DNA of 16,904 bases from positions 1-16,904 of the forward strand of contig CAZUVQ010000032.1 in NCBI GenBank assembly GCA_964623915.1. Direction: 5' to 3'. The notes beneath the pieces are model-generated. The model saw only the letters and a program-made list of their open reading frames with translations. It was not told the origin of the DNA and searched no databases. The stretch is from CAZUVQ01 sp964623915. GTDB taxonomy: Bacteria > Bacillota > Clostridia > UMGS1883 > UMGS1540. Below, piece by piece: positions 7,335 through 15,195 of this stretch. The stretch's first letter is position 1. The number at the start of each line of letters is the position of its first letter. Position numbers and translations under genes: made by a program.

Positions 7335-8297
7335 ATGAAATACGTTACGCTTAATAATACAGACCTTGCAGTCAGTCAGATAGCGCTTGGAACCGATGTT
7401 TACGGGGCAACTGTCAATGAGGCAGAGTCTTTTGAAATGCTTGATTATTTCACCAAAAACGGGGGAACGGTAATTGATACAGCCGCAGGATATTCCGACT
7501 GGATTGAAGGGGAAAAAAGCAGAAGCGAAAAGCTTATAGGAAGATGGCTTGAAAATAAAGGCAGAGAAAGCATCATTATATCCACAAAAGGTGGTTTACC
7601 ACGCCCCGAGACACCTGATATTTCAAGGCTTTCACCTTTAGAAATCAGAGCAGATATAGAGGGCAGCTTAAAAAGGCTTAGAACTGATTATATTGATATT
7701 TACTGGCTTCACCGTGACGATAAAAGCAAACAGGTGGATGAATTAATGGAGGAATTACACTCTTTTGTAAAAGAGTGGAAGGCAAGATATATTGGTGTGT
7801 CAAACTGGACACATGATAGAATAGAAAAGGCAAACAGCTATGCAAAGATACATAATATTACAAGCCTTGCAGCAAGCCAAATACAGTATAGTATTGCATA
7901 TGCAAATGCAGAGAAAAATGACCCGACTTTGGTGGCAATGAATGAGGATGAATATAAATATATGAAAGAAAATAAAATGAACGTATTTGCTTTTGCATCC
8001 CAGGCAAAAGGGTTTTTCTCCAAGATGGAAAAGGGCGGAATAGAGGCTTTGAGCCAGAAAGCACGGGACAGATATTTAAATGAGCAATCTGTTGGTGTTT
8101 TTGAAAGGCTTTTGTGTGTTTCTGAAAAAACGGGGCATTCTGTAGGGCAGTTGGTGACAGCTGTTTTATGTAACAGGAGAGATTTTATTACAATACCCAT
8201 AGTGGGTTGCAAAAACATCGGTCAATTAAGAGAATCCATGTCCGGGGCAGATATCTGTTTGCCTGATGATACAATAAGGTATATAACGGGAAAATAA
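7335..8297 (+). CDS. Aldo/keto reductase (YajO/Tas-like)
   Basis: This is a 320-residue NAD(P)H-dependent oxidoreductase of TIM-barrel fold that reduces aldehydes or ketones; the substrate cannot be told. The catalytic tetrad is complete: D48 in VIDTA, Y53 in AGYSDW, K85 in STKGG and H126 in YWLHRDD. The N-terminal MKYVTLNNTDLAVSQIALGT and the stretch GEKSRSEKLIGRWL (59-72) are typical of this group. IQYSIAYA (about 187-194) and the C-terminal TAVLCNRRDFITIPIVGC also fit. The frame is open from a GTG at 7296, but the ATG at 7335 is chosen because AAAGG stands 10 bases before it and homologues begin at that point; 7296 lies inside the promoter. It is a one-gene plus-strand unit among minus-strand genes, with its own near-consensus promoter. 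Confidence 0.93.
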   Translation: MKYVTLNNTDLAVSQIALGTDVYGATVNEAESFEMLDYFTKNGGTVIDTAAGYSDWIEGEKSRSEKLIGRWLENKGRESIIISTKGGLPRPETPDISRLSPLEIRADIEGSLKRLRTDYIDIYWLHRDDKSKQVDELMEELHSFVKEWKARYIGVSNWTHDRIEKANSYAKIHNITSLAASQIQYSIAYANAEKNDPTLVAMNEDEYKYMKENKMNVFAFASQAKGFFSKMEKGGIEALSQKARDRYLNEQSVGVFERLLCVSEKTGHSVGQLVTAVLCNRRDFITIPIVGCKNIGQLRESMSGADICLPDDTIRYITGK

Positions 8298-8300
8298 AAT

Positions 8301-8328
8301 GCTGAGAATGACCTCGGTCATTCTCAGC
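8301..8328 (-). terminator. Strong hairpin between convergent genes, terminator of the PilZ gene and possibly bidirectional
   Basis: GCTGAGAATGAC and GTCATTCTCAGC form a perfect 12-bp stem with a 4-base CTCG loop. On the minus strand it is followed by ATTTTATTTT, so it should end the PilZ transcript, whose stop is 18 bases upstream. On the plus strand it begins 3 bases after the reductase stop but has no immediate T-run, only TTATTTTT about 18 bases later, so termination in that direction is less certain. Confidence 0.8.
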
Positions 8329-8346
8329 GAAAAGATAATATAAAGA

Positions 8347-8985
8347 TTATTTTTCTGCAAGAGAGGTGCTTTGTTTTTTTAATAGCTCAATTTGCTTGGA
8401 GTGAATAAATTTTACAATAGTATCCTGTGTTTTTTTCTTCAAATCATCAAAACTCAACCTAATTTCAAAAAAACCCTTATGTTTTGAATCATCGCATCTT
8501 ACCACAATGGCTTTAAATGGTATTATGTTGCTTTCTAAATCGATATTACCCTTGATTTTATCATCAACCTTGAATTCGTTTTTTGATTCTATAAGCATGC
8601 CATTTCCGCTTATATCAATGGTTTTTGCCTTAATTGTATCGTTTATCATTATGTCTAAATCTATCTTAAGACGATAGAATTTACGCCTTTGAAAGCGTGC
8701 AAATTTATCTAAAACTATGATGTGCAGCAGAAAAATTTCGTTGTCCTTAACAACGTTTGTTATCTTTGCAGGCGCACTGTACAAGCCGCTTTCCCTCATG
8801 AAAGCAATAGAAACGTCTCTCATCAGCCATTTTTCAAATTCCGCAGTAGGCGGAGATATAAGAAATTCGTTGCTATTGATAATATCCTGAACTTTGCTGG
8901 TATAAGTATATGAAGAATAAGAGCCACCGGTAAGCTGTAATTTTAATTCTACATTTTCGCCCAAAATTAAGCTTTCTTTGTTCAA
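8347..8985 (-). CDS. YcgR-type flagellar-brake/PilZ domain protein, predicted cyclic-di-GMP receptor
   Basis: This 212-residue cytosolic protein has two parts: an N-terminal YcgR-like beta domain (about 1-95) and a C-terminal PilZ domain (about 98-205). The PilZ cyclic-di-GMP motifs are intact: RRKFYR (100-105, giving RxxxR) and DISGNG (124-129, giving DxSxxG). Proteins of this design bind cyclic-di-GMP and adjust flagellar motor output, secretion or surface behaviour. No motility genes are near, so the target is unknown. The frame is open to a TTG at 9003, but the TTG at 8985 is the likely start, because GAGGTGA, complementary to the 16S rRNA end, sits 5 bases before it and MNKESLILGENVEL is a normal beginning. 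It is a single-gene unit with its own promoter and terminator. Confidence 0.87.
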   Translation of the reverse strand: MNKESLILGENVELKLQLTGGSYSSYTYTSKVQDIINSNEFLISPPTAEFEKWLMRDVSIAFMRESGLYSAPAKITNVVKDNEIFLLHIIVLDKFARFQRRKFYRLKIDLDIMINDTIKAKTIDISGNGMLIESKNEFKVDDKIKGNIDLESNIIPFKAIVVRCDDSKHKGFFEIRLSFDDLKKKTQDTIVKFIHSKQIELLKKQSTSLAEK

Positions 8986-9027
8986 ATCAGTCACCTCACA
9001 CAAGTATAAAATACAATAGCTATTATA

Positions 9028-9056
9028 ATTTTACAATGAATTACAGAGATTGTCAA
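9028..9056 (-). promoter_or_regulatory. Predicted vegetative promoter for the PilZ gene
   Basis: On the minus strand a perfect TTGACA (9056-9051), a 17-base spacer and TAAAAT (9033-9028) lie 42 bases before the TTG start at 8985. Transcription should begin near 9020. The promoter lies in the 124-base gap after the yebC stop, in which I see no rho-independent terminator, so some read-through from yebC is possible. Confidence 0.77.
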
Positions 9057-9109
9057 TATGCTAAATATCATAATTATCTGCTTGTATTCATATTAACAGC
9101 TGTAGAATC

Positions 9110-9847
9110 TTAATCTTCATCAGGAAGGTCACAGTTATGATATACATTTTGTACATCGTCGTTGTCTTCCAGCATATCAAGAAGCTTGTACATATTTTTT
9201 AAATCTTCTTCCGCAGTTAATGAAACGCTTGTCTGAGGGATACTCATAATTTCAGCAGAAGCTAATTTATAATTTTTTTCTTCAAGAGCTTCCCGTACAA
9301 CGCCAAGGTCTTCCACTGAGGTGCTGATTTCATAATAATCATCTTCATCAGAATTAAAATCATCAGCGCCGGCATCAAGGGCTTCCATCATAAGGTCTTC
9401 TTCCTGAGCACCGTCTTTTTCAACCAGTATTATCCCTTTTTTATCGAACATAAAAGTTACACAGCCTGATTGACCGAGGTTTCCGCCGTTTTTATCAAAG
9501 TAATGGCGCATATCACCTGCCGTACGGTTTCTGTTGTCAGTAAGGGTTTCAACTATCACGGCAACACCGCCTGGTCCGTAACCTTCGTAGATAATTTCCT
9601 CATAACTATCACCGCTCATATCGCCCGAGGCTTTTTTTATACACCGTGTAATGTTGTCATTAGGCATATTGTTTGCCCTTGCCTTGGCAATTACATCTTT
9701 AAGCTTTGAATTATTCTCCGGGTCCGGCCCTCCCACTTTTACAATAACCGAAATCTCGCGACCGATTTTTGTAAATATTTTCGCTCTCTGGCTGTCACTT
9801 TTTTCTTTTTTATGTTTTATGTTACTCCATTTGGAATGTCCCGACAC
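9110..9847 (-). CDS. YebC/TACO1-family translation factor
   Basis: This is a 245-residue cytosolic protein of the YebC/PmpR family. Family members were long annotated as transcriptional regulators; more recent work ties them to relieving ribosome stalling on proline-rich stretches. The signature start SGHSKWSNIKHKK is complete. Also present are AKARANNMPNDNITRCIKKA (about 54-73), YEGYGPGGVAVIVETLTDNR (about 85-104) and NRTAGDMRHYFDKNGGNLG. An acidic third domain ends at about residue 240. The start is a GTG at 9847 with AAGGAGG 8 bases upstream; that ribosome binding site overlaps the stop codon of the preceding gene, only 13 bases away. It is the last gene of the pth-mfd operon. Confidence 0.95.
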   Translation of the reverse strand: MSGHSKWSNIKHKKEKSDSQRAKIFTKIGREISVIVKVGGPDPENNSKLKDVIAKARANNMPNDNITRCIKKASGDMSGDSYEEIIYEGYGPGGVAVIVETLTDNRNRTAGDMRHYFDKNGGNLGQSGCVTFMFDKKGIILVEKDGAQEEDLMMEALDAGADDFNSDEDDYYEISTSVEDLGVVREALEEKNYKLASAEIMSIPQTSVSLTAEEDLKNMYKLLDMLEDNDDVQNVYHNCDLPDED

Positions 9848-9860
9848 GAAAAATACCTCC

Positions 9861-11024
9861 TTAAGCTATATGAAGCTTTGCTCTTTTAATAGCCTTTTCG
9901 TTTAATACAAAGCCAAGTTCATCTGCCCATTTATTAATTAAATTTTCCATTTTTTCGGTCTGGAGATTTGTCTTGATTTTTTCAGTAGCCGCAGTGTAAT
10001 CTTCTCCGCCGGTAGCTAAAGGCAGCCTTAAAATAATATGATAACCATAATCGGTTTCCACCGGCTCTTGTGTGTATTCACCTTCTTTGAGTGCATATGC
10101 GGCTTCTTCAAATTGGGGAACCATATCGCCTTTTGTAAAAATGTATCCTGTTGCACCGTTGATATTGCCTTCTTGATCAAGATCCTGTGTGTTCTCCATC
10201 ATAAGCTTATCAAAGTCAGCACCGTTTTTTAACTGGTTAATAATATCTGTTGCCTTGTCTTTTGCTTCAGCCTTGAGTTCTTCCTCTGTTTTCGGTGCTT
10301 CTGCTTCTTTTGCAACTTGGCCTGCATCAGTAGCTTGAGGTGCTTCTTGCGAGGCTTCTGTCGCGGGTGCAGAAGGCATTATGAGAATATGCTTAGCCAT
10401 AATATAATCTTTATTATATTTATCGATGACTTCTTCTTCATTAACATTTATCTGATCAAAAAAGTTAGGTTTTTCTGCCTTTTCTTCGGCATTGGCTTCT
10501 TCACTGCCTTCTGCCTTAGCAGAAGGGTCTTCAAGATAAGTGTAAGCTTTTTGTGCAATAATACTTGCTTTTAATACATTTTCAACTGCTTTTATAGAAA
10601 AACCAAGTTCATTAAAATACTGTTCATAGCTGTAACGGCCACCGTAATTTTCAATGATTGACTGCCTTTGTTCATTTAGAGAGGCTTTATCTTCTTCCGT
10701 AAATTCCTCGCCCAGTTCTTTGGCTTTTGCCATTAAAACAATATACTGCTTCATTGACTTTGTAGCTTCATCCTTAACAAATTGTTCGGCTGTTACATCA
10801 CCGAATTTAACTGTTTTCCAATCTTCTTTTTTTGCAAGGGTATCACCGCTTTTCTGAGCTGACTGCTGTGCGGCGCTCATTGCCTGTGCCATGAAAAAGT
10901 TAAACTCCTCGCCATAAAATGCATTGTCGCCTGCATAGGCATATCTTGTAACGTTTTTCACGCTGCATGCACTTGCGGAAACAGCAATTATTAAAGCCAA
11001 AGCAATAACAAGTAATTTTTTCAT
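9861..11024 (-). CDS. Parvulin-type peptidyl-prolyl isomerase lipoprotein (PrsA/SurA-like foldase)
   Basis: This 387-residue extracytoplasmic chaperone catalyses cis-trans isomerisation of prolyl bonds in exported proteins. A signal peptide MKKLLVIALALIIAVSASAC ends at C20, which probably carries the lipid; the -3 residue is Ala rather than the usual Leu, so lipidation is likely but not certain. A helical SurA_N-like region spans about 35-165. The PpiC domain runs from KHILIM (211-216) through GYIFTKGDMVPQFEEAAYAL (293-312) to GYHIILRL (327-334). Two Ala/Glu-rich linkers stand out: about 166-187 before the domain and about 217-248 inside it, just after the first beta strand. The start has AAAGGAG 9 bases upstream. 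It lies 49 bases after mfd and 13 before yebC. Confidence 0.9.
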   Translation of the reverse strand: MKKLLVIALALIIAVSASACSVKNVTRYAYAGDNAFYGEEFNFFMAQAMSAAQQSAQKSGDTLAKKEDWKTVKFGDVTAEQFVKDEATKSMKQYIVLMAKAKELGEEFTEEDKASLNEQRQSIIENYGGRYSYEQYFNELGFSIKAVENVLKASIIAQKAYTYLEDPSAKAEGSEEANAEEKAEKPNFFDQINVNEEEVIDKYNKDYIMAKHILIMPSAPATEASQEAPQATDAGQVAKEAEAPKTEEELKAEAKDKATDIINQLKNGADFDKLMMENTQDLDQEGNINGATGYIFTKGDMVPQFEEAAYALKEGEYTQEPVETDYGYHIILRLPLATGGEDYTAATEKIKTNLQTEKMENLINKWADELGFVLNEKAIKRAKLHIA

Positions 11025-11073
11025 CGTATAAAACTCCTTTGTTTATAATTAATTTTAACGTATATATGATACA

Positions 11074-14000
11074 CTAATTTGCAGAAACTTGCAAGTCTTT
11101 TAGTAAATTTTTTATTATTTCGACTATTGCTTCAGTGTCGCAATCATGAGCTGACAGGAAAAGGCGGGGGCTTTTTCCTGCCTTGAAAGTAATCCTTTTT
11201 TTATAATTTTCATAAACATTTGATATGCCCCGTGGCTTTGGCGGATTATTTTCATCAAAAAGAAATACAAGCCGGCTTTTCGTTCCGCTGATTTCCTTAA
11301 CACCTGCATTTGCGGCATAGGTGCGCAGCAGAGAAACCTCAAGCAGTGTCTTCGTAACAGGCGGAATGTCTCCAAATCTGTCAATGAGCTCATCTGTGAC
11401 ACGCATTTTGTCTTCTTCTGTTTCAATATCCGCAATTGTACGATATGCCTCAAGGCGATGACGTGAATTCTCGATATAACTGTCCGGAATTCCTGCATCT
11501 ACAGGAATATCAAGCACAGCTTCAGTCTTTTTGGGAGCTGTCTTGCCCTGCAGTTCTTCGACGGTTTCACTCAACAACCGCAAATACATATCGTACCCGA
11601 CTGATGCCATAAAGCCGTGCTGCTGGGGCCCTAATATATTGCCGGCACCCCTTATTTCAAGGTCACGCATTGCGACTTTAAAGCCTGCGCCAAGCTCTGT
11701 AAATTCTTTAATGGCGAGCAGACGTTTTTCTGCAACCTCACTCAGTGCCTTGTCCCGTTTGAATGTAAGGTATGCGTATGCAACACGGCTTGACCTGCCA
11801 ACTCTTCCACGAAGCTGATATAGCTGGGAAAGCCCCATGCAATCAGCATTTTCTACTATAAGTGTATTTACATTCGGAATATCTATGCCAGTTTCAATAA
11901 TTGTTGTGCATACAAGCACATCAATTTCACCGTCCAAAACACGCATCATAATATCTTCAAGCTCACGTTCGTTCATCTGACCATGTGCAACGGCAATATT
12001 CGCCTCCGGCAAGGCTTCTTTTAGTTGTGCCGCAACCGTATATATACCTGCAACACGATTAAAAACATAATAAACTTGACCGCCACGGGACATCTCTTTT
12101 TCTATTGCATCATAAATAACAAAGCTGTCATATTCAAGAACATATGTCTGTATAGGACGGCGTTCTTCAGGCGGATTTGCAATAATGCTCATATCTCGTA
12201 TTCCGCTCATTGCCATATTAAGCGTTCTTGGTATGGGGGTTGCCGTCAGGGTTAGTACATCTATTCCACGCTTGAAATTTTTAATTTTTTCTTTATGGCC
12301 AACGCCGAACCGCTGTTCCTCGTCTATTACCAAAAGCCCAAGTCGTTTGAACTTGACATCATCACCAAGTAAGCGGTGAGTGCCTATTATAACATCTATT
12401 TCGCCCTGTTTTAATTGTTTTATTATTGTATCCTGTTGTCTTTTTGTTCTGAAACGTGACAGCATTTCAATCCTGACAGGAAAGTTTCGCATCCTTTCAA
12501 TAAAATGATTAAAATGCTGAGATGCAAGTATTGTCGTAGGAACAAGATATGCACATTGATAGCCGTCCATTATGCACTTGAACGCAGCACGAATTGCAAC
12601 CTCGGTTTTCCCGTAGCCCACGTCTCCGCATAAAAGTCTGTCCATGGGTTTTGGTTTTTCCATGTCGCGCTTTATTTCTTCAATGGTTTTCAGCTGGTCA
12701 AAGGTTTCTTCATAAATAAATTCACTTTCAAACTGGCTCTGCCACGGGGTATCGGAAGAAAAAGCATGTCCTTCTGCCGTACTGCGTTCGGCATAAAGCT
12801 CAATAAGCTTTATAGCAAGCTGCAGAGTGTTTGCCTTGACACGGCTTTTCGTCGTCTGCCACTCAGTACCGCCGAGCCTGTTTATCTTTGGTTTGGGAAC
12901 GTCTGCCCCCGCATGTGAATATTTATATAAAAGATTTAATTGGTTGACGGGTACATATAGTGTATCGCTGTCACGATAGCTGATACGCAGATAGTCTCTG
13001 CTGACGCCTGCAACATTCATTGTGACAAGCTCTTCAAATCTGCCTATGCCATGGCTTCTGTGAACAACATAATCACCCACAGCAAGCTCATCAAAGCTTC
13101 TTAATACCTTGCCTGCATCCTTAGGAGTCAGTTTTCTTTTTTGTTTTTGCGAAAAAATATCACTTCCGCTTACAAATACAATTTTCTGTGTGGGGTATTC
13201 AAAACTTTTTCGCAAGGGAATGTCATAAATTCCGGCTACGCCTATTTCGGGCAGTCTCTCATCATTAATATGTGTGCAACGAATATCAGCCTCTGTAAGT
13301 GCTTCTGATATGCCTTCTGAATGCTTGGCATTACCTGACATTATCATCACACGGTAGTTTTTTTTCAGCCAATAAGATACATCCTCACACATTACGTCCG
13401 TTTTCCCCGAATATGAGGAAAGGATTTTGACTGTGAGGTTAATGTTTTTCACAGGAGTATAATCAGGGGAAGCCATTGACAATGCCGAAAACCCTATCAG
13501 AGGGTATTTTTTAATCTTTGAAATAATACTTTTATAGTCAAGTATGGGATAAGCGTCACAGGGTGAGCCTGACAGGGCAAGCTCTGCTATGCGCTCTCCA
13601 ATGTTTTCAGCAAAGGCTTTGGCACTTTCTGAAACACGGTAAGGCTCGTCAAACACAACTACGGTATCATCGCCGAAGTAATCGGTTATCGCTCCTTTGC
13701 CCGTATCACTGTCAGCAGGAAAAATAGAAGCTTCTCTGATGTTTTCTGTTGAAAGCTGTGTGCCCAAATCAAAGCACCGTATGCTGTCAACCTCGTCACC
13801 GAAAAATTCGATTCTTATGGGTGCATCAAGCTGAGGCGGATAAACATCTGTTATGCCTCCCCTAACTGCAAATTGACCGGGGAATGATACCTCTGGAACC
13901 CTTGTATAACCAATGGAAGCCAAATTTTCAGTAAAATTTTTAAGCTCTGCACCGGTTTTTATAAACATTGTCTTGTCGTTATACTGTTTTTTGGGCATGA

Positions 14001-14370
14001 CAAAGCACAAAAGCGCCGATGCGGATAAGCACAGCGAGGCTTTTTTATTAACCATATCTATTGCGCGGATTCTGCTTTCCGTCAGGTCATAGCTTGCACA
14101 GAGAGCATTTTTAAAGGATATGTCTGCCACCGGAAGATAGGCAGTTTCCCTCCCCGTAAAAACGCTGAGTTCTCTTGAAAATTCTCTTGCTGCCGCTTCA
14201 TTTGGAGAAATAACCACAGCTCTTTTTCCTGTTTTCTCTAAAAAAGCGGCAAGAATATGTGCCTTAGCTCCTTCGGATGCGCCTATGAAATTTACCGGCC
14301 CTTTACCGGTCAGCTCACAAGCTTCGGAAAGCTCCGGCAAGTTTTTTATTGCTTCAAAAAATACGCCCAT
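11074..14370 (-). CDS. mfd: Transcription-repair coupling factor Mfd
   Basis: Mfd pushes RNA polymerase stalled at DNA lesions off the template and recruits UvrA for nucleotide excision repair. The 1098 residues are slightly short of the typical 1150 or so but all domains are present. The UvrB-like N-terminal module includes FAVRGGITDVYPPQ (167-180). The polymerase-interacting CarD-like domain is around 428-490 (GDYVVHRSHGIGRFE). The RecG-like translocase has Walker A GDVGYGKTE (582-590), DEEQRFGV (683-690), LTATPIPRT (708-716) and RGRVGRSSR (854-862). A C-terminal regulatory domain follows. The start ATG overlaps the pth stop by one base (TAATG), so translation is coupled. The pth-mfd pairing is widespread in Firmicutes. 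Confidence 0.97.
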   Translation of the reverse strand: MGVFFEAIKNLPELSEACELTGKGPVNFIGASEGAKAHILAAFLEKTGKRAVVISPNEAAAREFSRELSVFTGRETAYLPVADISFKNALCASYDLTESRIRAIDMVNKKASLCLSASALLCFVMPKKQYNDKTMFIKTGAELKNFTENLASIGYTRVPEVSFPGQFAVRGGITDVYPPQLDAPIRIEFFGDEVDSIRCFDLGTQLSTENIREASIFPADSDTGKGAITDYFGDDTVVVFDEPYRVSESAKAFAENIGERIAELALSGSPCDAYPILDYKSIISKIKKYPLIGFSALSMASPDYTPVKNINLTVKILSSYSGKTDVMCEDVSYWLKKNYRVMIMSGNAKHSEGISEALTEADIRCTHINDERLPEIGVAGIYDIPLRKSFEYPTQKIVFVSGSDIFSQKQKRKLTPKDAGKVLRSFDELAVGDYVVHRSHGIGRFEELVTMNVAGVSRDYLRISYRDSDTLYVPVNQLNLLYKYSHAGADVPKPKINRLGGTEWQTTKSRVKANTLQLAIKLIELYAERSTAEGHAFSSDTPWQSQFESEFIYEETFDQLKTIEEIKRDMEKPKPMDRLLCGDVGYGKTEVAIRAAFKCIMDGYQCAYLVPTTILASQHFNHFIERMRNFPVRIEMLSRFRTKRQQDTIIKQLKQGEIDVIIGTHRLLGDDVKFKRLGLLVIDEEQRFGVGHKEKIKNFKRGIDVLTLTATPIPRTLNMAMSGIRDMSIIANPPEERRPIQTYVLEYDSFVIYDAIEKEMSRGGQVYYVFNRVAGIYTVAAQLKEALPEANIAVAHGQMNERELEDIMMRVLDGEIDVLVCTTIIETGIDIPNVNTLIVENADCMGLSQLYQLRGRVGRSSRVAYAYLTFKRDKALSEVAEKRLLAIKEFTELGAGFKVAMRDLEIRGAGNILGPQQHGFMASVGYDMYLRLLSETVEELQGKTAPKKTEAVLDIPVDAGIPDSYIENSRHRLEAYRTIADIETEEDKMRVTDELIDRFGDIPPVTKTLLEVSLLRTYAANAGVKEISGTKSRLVFLFDENNPPKPRGISNVYENYKKRITFKAGKSPRLFLSAHDCDTEAIVEIIKNLLKDLQVSAN

Positions 14371-14933
14371 TAAAATGCCGTCCCGTTAAATTTATTCATG
14401 GCGCTTTCAACGCCGGAAGATATAATTTCTTCAACAATTTTATCTGAGAGCTTTATGCACGATGTAACTTTCTTGCCTTCATCCTTTCCGAAGGTGCCAA
14501 GGACATGATTAATCATGTCCTTCTGTGGTTTTCCGGCTCCGATTCTTATCCTTGTAAACATATCGGAATTAAGATGACTGATAATTGATTTCAAACCATT
14601 ATGACCGCCGTCACTGCCCGAAGGGCGGATGCGAAGCCTGCCGGTATCAAGTGCCACATCGTCGCATATTATTATTATGTTTTCTGGTGGTATTTTATAA
14701 AACCTTGCACAATTGCCAATGGCATCACCGCTTAAATTCATGAAAGTGGAGGGCTTCATAAGTATTACCTTTTCGCCCTTTATGCTGCCTTCACCTATTA
14801 GGGATTTAAAATTGATTTTCCTTATGCTGATATTGTACTTCACTGAAAGAAAATCAATTGCCACAAAGCCAATATTGTGCCTTGTATATTTATATTGATT
14901 GCCCGGATTACCAAGGCCGGCTATTAAATACAT
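14370..14933 (-). CDS. pth: Peptidyl-tRNA hydrolase
   Basis: Pth cleaves the ester bond of peptidyl-tRNAs dropped from ribosomes, recycling tRNA. The 187-residue length is normal. The active-site residues are all visible: N9 in GLGNPG, the catalytic base H19 in TRHNIGF, N66 in PSTFMN, D91 in ICDDVALD and N112 in GGHNGLKS. In ICDDVALD a Cys replaces the His that usually precedes the aspartate, a small variation. The ATG at 14933 has GCGAGG 8 bases upstream. It is the first gene of the pth-mfd-isomerase-yebC operon, about 25 bases after the predicted transcription start. Confidence 0.97.
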   Translation of the reverse strand: MYLIAGLGNPGNQYKYTRHNIGFVAIDFLSVKYNISIRKINFKSLIGEGSIKGEKVILMKPSTFMNLSGDAIGNCARFYKIPPENIIIICDDVALDTGRLRIRPSGSDGGHNGLKSIISHLNSDMFTRIRIGAGKPQKDMINHVLGTFGKDEGKKVTSCIKLSDKIVEEIISSGVESAMNKFNGTAF

Positions 14934-14963
14934 AAAATTTACCTCGCTATACAGTCTTTGTAT

Positions 14964-14992
14964 ATTATAGCTTATAGGAAATAATTTTACAA
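14964..14992 (-). promoter_or_regulatory. Predicted vegetative promoter for the pth-mfd operon
   Basis: On the minus strand TTGTAA (-35, 14992-14987), a 17-base spacer and a perfect TATAAT (-10, 14969-14964) place the transcription start near 14957. It is divergent to the PfoR-like promoter about 85 bases away, which uses the same TTGTAA -35. Confidence 0.72.
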
Positions 14993-15076
14993 CAAAAACT
15001 TTTTTTATATTTTAGACTAAAAAAATATAGAGTATTAGCTAAAATTAGTATTTTTGCTGAAAAACAAAATAACTGC

Positions 15077-15105
15077 TTGTAATGGATGTTTTCATATGTT
15101 ATTAT
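15077..15105 (+). promoter_or_regulatory. Predicted promoter for the PfoR-like gene
   Basis: TTGTAA (15077-15082), a 17-base spacer and TATTAT (15100-15105), preceded by TGT as an extended -10, predict a transcription start near 15112. This gives a leader of about 85 bases before the ATG at 15196, unusually long for this window. Confidence 0.62.
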
Positions 15106-15125
15106 GTCTATTAAGTTGATATATA

Positions 15126-15180
15126 GCACCTTGCCGGCCCACGGAAAAGGTGAAGAAATAATATTATGTGGGTAGAAAGG
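15126..15180 (+). promoter_or_regulatory. Candidate pseudoknotted leader RNA (riboswitch-like) of the PfoR-like gene
   Basis: CACCTT (15127-15132) pairs with AAGGTG (15147-15152), and inside it CCG (15134-15136) pairs with CGG (15142-15144), leaving a GCCCA loop. GCCCAC (15137-15142) is complementary to GTGGGT (15168-15173) just before the ribosome binding site AGAAAGG (15174-15180), so an H-type pseudoknot can form. CCTT (15129-15132) can also pair with AAGG (15177-15180) of the ribosome binding site, an alternative that would hide it. I do not recognise a known riboswitch class. The pairings are seen in the sequence; regulation is inference. Confidence 0.45.
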
Positions 15181-15195
15181 TTATGTTAGAAAATT

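Noticed and set aside
8301..8328. The 12-bp hairpin as a mobile-element end or a repeated extragenic element
   Set aside because: No second copy is seen in the window; its place between two convergent stop codons, with a T-rich tail on one side, is explained by transcription termination.
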